Positions 61,132-64,000 of a stretch of 64,000 bases of DNA are shown here, one piece after another. The notes under the pieces are model-generated. The model was not told the origin of the DNA and made no database searches. It saw only the letters and a program-made list of their open reading frames with translations. The stretch is from Vicia villosa (lineage: Eukaryota > Streptophyta > Magnoliopsida > Fabales > Fabaceae), in assembly GCF_029867415.1 (NCBI RefSeq), contig NW_026705154.1, positions 186,001 through 250,000 on the forward strand, in the 5' to 3' direction. Each line of letters starts with the position of its first letter. Position 1 is the stretch's first letter. Position numbers and translations under genes: made by a program.

Positions 61132-63717
61132 TGTTATATAAACTTTGAGTAGTATGATTGATATAGTATGTCATTCTCAAGTGTCACCTACAAGCTACCT
61201 CTAGCACATTTACATCTTCTCCCTCGAACCCAAAGTCGGCGTGGAGAAGGGGTGTATGGAGAAGACAAGTTATTTTTTTGTACAAGCCAAATTAAATAAA
61301 AGGAAAGCACAAAATGTGCTAGCAATACACCAGTTTACATACAAGAGGAGGAAAACATGTATTACATTGTGATTACCAACCATACCAACTGCAATTCAGC
61401 CTACTAAAAGAGACAATGAAACTATGATGTAATAGAAAAACATATAACATAAATACAACCAGATCCAACAACGGTCCCGAAAGAAGACTGACCATGCACA
61501 ACACACCAAATTCCCGAAACATCACTCTCAAATAGCTATATAAGCAAACTGATGAAAAAATCCAACACCACATGACGCGACAAACACCAAAACACCTTAT
61601 GGAAAAAAGGATAAACAAGGCCTAAGAAATGCAACCTGATTCCATTGACGAACCATGCACAGTGACGAAAATAAGCAATAAGCCAAAATAACACAGCTGT
61701 CACTACACCAAACTTAACGGACTGCATAAACTGCCCTGAGCAGGTCCAATACCAAAATAAACCTGTCTGAACTACACTTTGGATTCAAGTACCAATGCGA
61801 TACCCAACACTTTAGGAATTTATATTTGGTATTCATCCAGATCCAAAATAACCTTTCAACTGATTTGAACATTTGATCAATGAAAAAAACCTTAATAATA
61901 AAAATGTAATTGATTTTCGCTTTCCAAACCACTCCGACTCTTCTAACAGCACTTCTTTTGCTGCCGATAAGAGTTTCATTCTGATATAGGAGATCCCAAC
62001 GATCGTTTGGAGAACCGCAGCCAGGCCCAACCAGTAGATGACTAAATACCAAATACCTTTGCAACATATTCCAATTCTCCAAATTAACTATTGAATGGTG
62101 ATTATCTCCTCTAACTTGGAAATTAAAAGCATAGCCTGAAAGAATGACAAATTTCACCCGCACCCGCCATAATTTCTACAAAAAATATCCATAACAAAAA
62201 GATTCAAAACAAATGGCCTAAAGATCCTAAAGCTTAAATTAGAACAAACGGCACAAACATCCTATATAGAATAAGGAATTGGACAGAACGCTCCAATACA
62301 TTCAAACTCAACTGCAAATGCTAGACCTATTCCTATCACAAACATAGCAGAACCAACTTCAACAGAAAATTATTTCCCCTCCATGCCAACCACGACATCA
62401 ATGATTGATGCTAAATGAAGGAAACATTTATACATGTCCAAACCACTAACCAAAGTTGTCCGACAGATGAACTAAGACTAGTCAAACCAAAACTTGCACC
62501 TGAAGAAATTAGATATGAAATCGATATAATACTTGATCCAATAGCTGCTCCCTATTGAAATGAAACTTTAGATCCTAGAATTCATGGTTCAATAATTCCT
62601 AAACATGATTTAGGCTTCATGAACCACTGAGATATATTGTATGAGGCACTCTTGGTTTTAAAATAAAATCATCCCCAAGAATACATTTCACATATTCTGT
62701 CATCTTTTCCATTTCAATTTAATTATTGTCAAAGATCTTATTATTTCAATATTTCTAAATAGTCCATATGCAAGAGAACCGGATTACTGCCAATTTATTG
62801 ACTATCAATCTGCCATTTTCCAACAAGAACTCGAACTGTTCGTTGTGTCTTAATGCCTCATTCGGCAAGACAGAACATAATCCAAGCCAACGTTTTTTTT
62901 TTGACGAAACACCAAAAAAATTTAGACACCTAATGAGATGCAAACTCCTCACTACCACACTCCCTTAGACAATGAGTATTTCCCCGCTTAATTGCAACTC
63001 TTCTCACTAAGTTATTTTTAGTTGGGATTCGATTTTGAAATAATTTTCAAACTAAACATGATACTATATAAGGGACTGCCTTATTTCAAGCCTTAGACCA
63101 ATTTGGATCGCATTTGCTTGGGATATTTGAGATTAGATTATTATACGCCTCTTTTACACAATATTCCTTTGTTTGCAGCCCAATGACACTGTCTAACTTA
63201 GATATATCTCTCCACCAAGTAGAGCTTCCTCTCCTCCTCGAGTTTATTACGTCATTTAACATTCCATATTTGTTTACCAAAGCCCAATATCATAGACCCC
63301 TTCTTTCCGAAGAAATTTTCCAGCCCCATTTTCCTAGAAAGGCCTATTTGAACCCCCTCATTCTTCTAACCCCTAACCCCTTTGATCTATTGGTCTACAA
63401 ACCTTATCCCAACTAATCCAATTTATCTTTCTCTCTTCCTCACCCCTCCCCATAAGAATTGTTTGAATAAATATTCAAGTATAAGAATAATACTTATTGG
63501 AGCCTTGAGACCACCATACTTGTCCATGTGGAACTTTATCGTGTTTAACTCTTTTGTTTACTTAATGAATTTAAATCTTTATAAATGCTTTCAATGTCAG
63601 TACCAATTTCTATGTGACATTATTTCTTAAGTATTTATTGTCATTTACTTACTTGCACATTTTTATTGTCATTTTTGAAACACACCCAAAAACATTTATT
63701 GTTCATTAATTACAACA
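61132..63717 (-). repeat. 5' LTR of copia A, split by a LINE
   Basis: Parts 61132-61270 and 63476-63717 together resemble the left LTR, minus an internal stretch of about 440 bp. Confidence 0.65.
61271..63475 (-). mobile_element. 5'-truncated L1-type LINE inserted in the copia A LTR
   Basis: The minus strand ends GGCTTGTACAAAAAAATA, the short A-rich tail of plant L1 elements. Upstream are degraded pieces of the C-terminal part of LINE ORF2: STWWRDISKLDSVIG (63086-63280), then the zinc-finger-like RCLNFFGVSSKKKRWLGLCS with LAVIRFSCIWTIW (62755-62958), then FWIWMNTKYKFLKCWVSHWY (about 61760-61830). CAAGT stands on both sides (61266-61270 and 63476-63480) as a possible short target duplication. 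Stops and frameshifts make it inactive. Confidence 0.7.
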
Positions 63718-64000
63718 TTGATAAGTAATCTCAGTTTCTCTTTTGTCTATATTGTACAAAATTGTTGCATTTCTACACCTTCATAAACTTCATTAGTTTG
63801 TTGCAAATATTCATTTCTCTAGTAAGCTAAAAACACTTGTTGTCAATTGCTCTTATGTTGATGATGGCATATTTTATAATATGTCACAAATTTAAGATTA
63901 GTCATGTTTGTGGGACTTTATTTCCCAACAACAAAATGTGTTTCGTTGTCTCTTGACATTCGTTTCACCTTGGAGATTGGTCAGCAACATAAATCTTTTA
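63718..64000. other. Flank beyond copia A
   Basis: AT-rich with no gene. gtttgtgggactttatttcccaaca near 63907 resembles another copia LTR end, cut by the window edge. Confidence 0.35.

Larger units (their letters stand above)
48152..63717 (-). mobile_element. Old Ty1/copia element (copia A) split by later insertions
   Basis: The left (3') LTR runs 48152-48968 (TGTTGGATAAAT to ATTACAACA), with the complement of a purine tract next to it (atctcccacttgtc). The right (5') LTR starts at 61132 (TGTTATATAAACTTTGA) and ends at 63717 (ATTACAACA). It is interrupted by a LINE and lacks about 440 bp found in the left LTR. Gag starts at 61111 beside a degraded primer site. Pol fragments on the minus strand are split by the young copia B. 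No matching target duplication was found at the outer ends, so rearrangement is possible. Confidence 0.75.

Overview
This is a stretch of an AT-rich plant nuclear genome crowded with nested transposons. Intron-bearing genes, class III peroxidase and EDS1-family genes, very long (AT)n tracts and Tat-, SIRE/Maximus- and L1-type retroelements point to a eudicot with a large genome. A papilionoid legume is my best guess, but this is an inference from the style of the gene and retroelement sequences, not proof. I see only three host protein-coding genes that look intact: two SAG101-like genes (EDS1 family of immune regulators) and one intronless class III peroxidase. No rRNA, tRNA or CRISPR was seen.

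Region 1 (1 to about 29 kb) is a SAG101 tandem cluster torn apart by mobile DNA. SAG101 copy 1 (2510-5996) and copy 2 (23971-26919) share the same four-exon structure and intron phases. Between them lies a broken third copy (about 6878-7186: promoter, exon 1, intron 1 and the first bases of exon 2), cut off by a decayed gypsy element. Fragments of the genes' 3' flank recur at 6207, 9716 and 22851. The 18 kb between the copies is explained largely by a hAT element with an 8-bp target duplication (9771-22834). It contains a second hAT transposase remnant and a 10.6-kb Tat-type Ty3/gypsy element (11770-22379). Intron 1 of copy 1 holds two copies of one 425-bp MITE, one inserted inside the other, each with its own 9-bp target duplication.

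The gypsy element reads on the minus strand. Its gag-protease-RT-RNaseH-integrase frame of 1,976 codons has seven in-frame stops and no frameshift. On the opposite strand, between integrase and the 3' LTR, is an open, apparently spliced antisense ORF of 637 codons.

Region 2 (29-48 kb) has decayed gypsy gag and pol pieces, a large hairpin-forming inverted repeat, a CACTA end, several MITEs of recognisable superfamilies (hAT, Mutator, Stowaway), the peroxidase gene (36034-37026), a TRIM-like small LTR element and a non-coding segment present twice (40690 and 47285).

Region 3 (48-63.7 kb) is a nest of Ty1/copia elements. An old minus-strand copia (48152-63717) was split in its RT by a very young SIRE/Maximus-type copia (50104-58807; LTRs about 99.7% identical, 5-bp target duplication GAAGT). 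The young copy has lost its whole reverse transcriptase and RNase H but keeps gag, most of integrase, an extra 394-codon ORF in the env-like position, tandem repeats and several purine tracts. A 5'-truncated L1-type LINE sits in the right LTR of the old copia. The most unusual items are the fully open spliced antisense ORF opposite the nonsense-ridden polyprotein, the palindrome-array MITE at 27615-28236, the self-nested intronic MITE and the recent RT-less copia.
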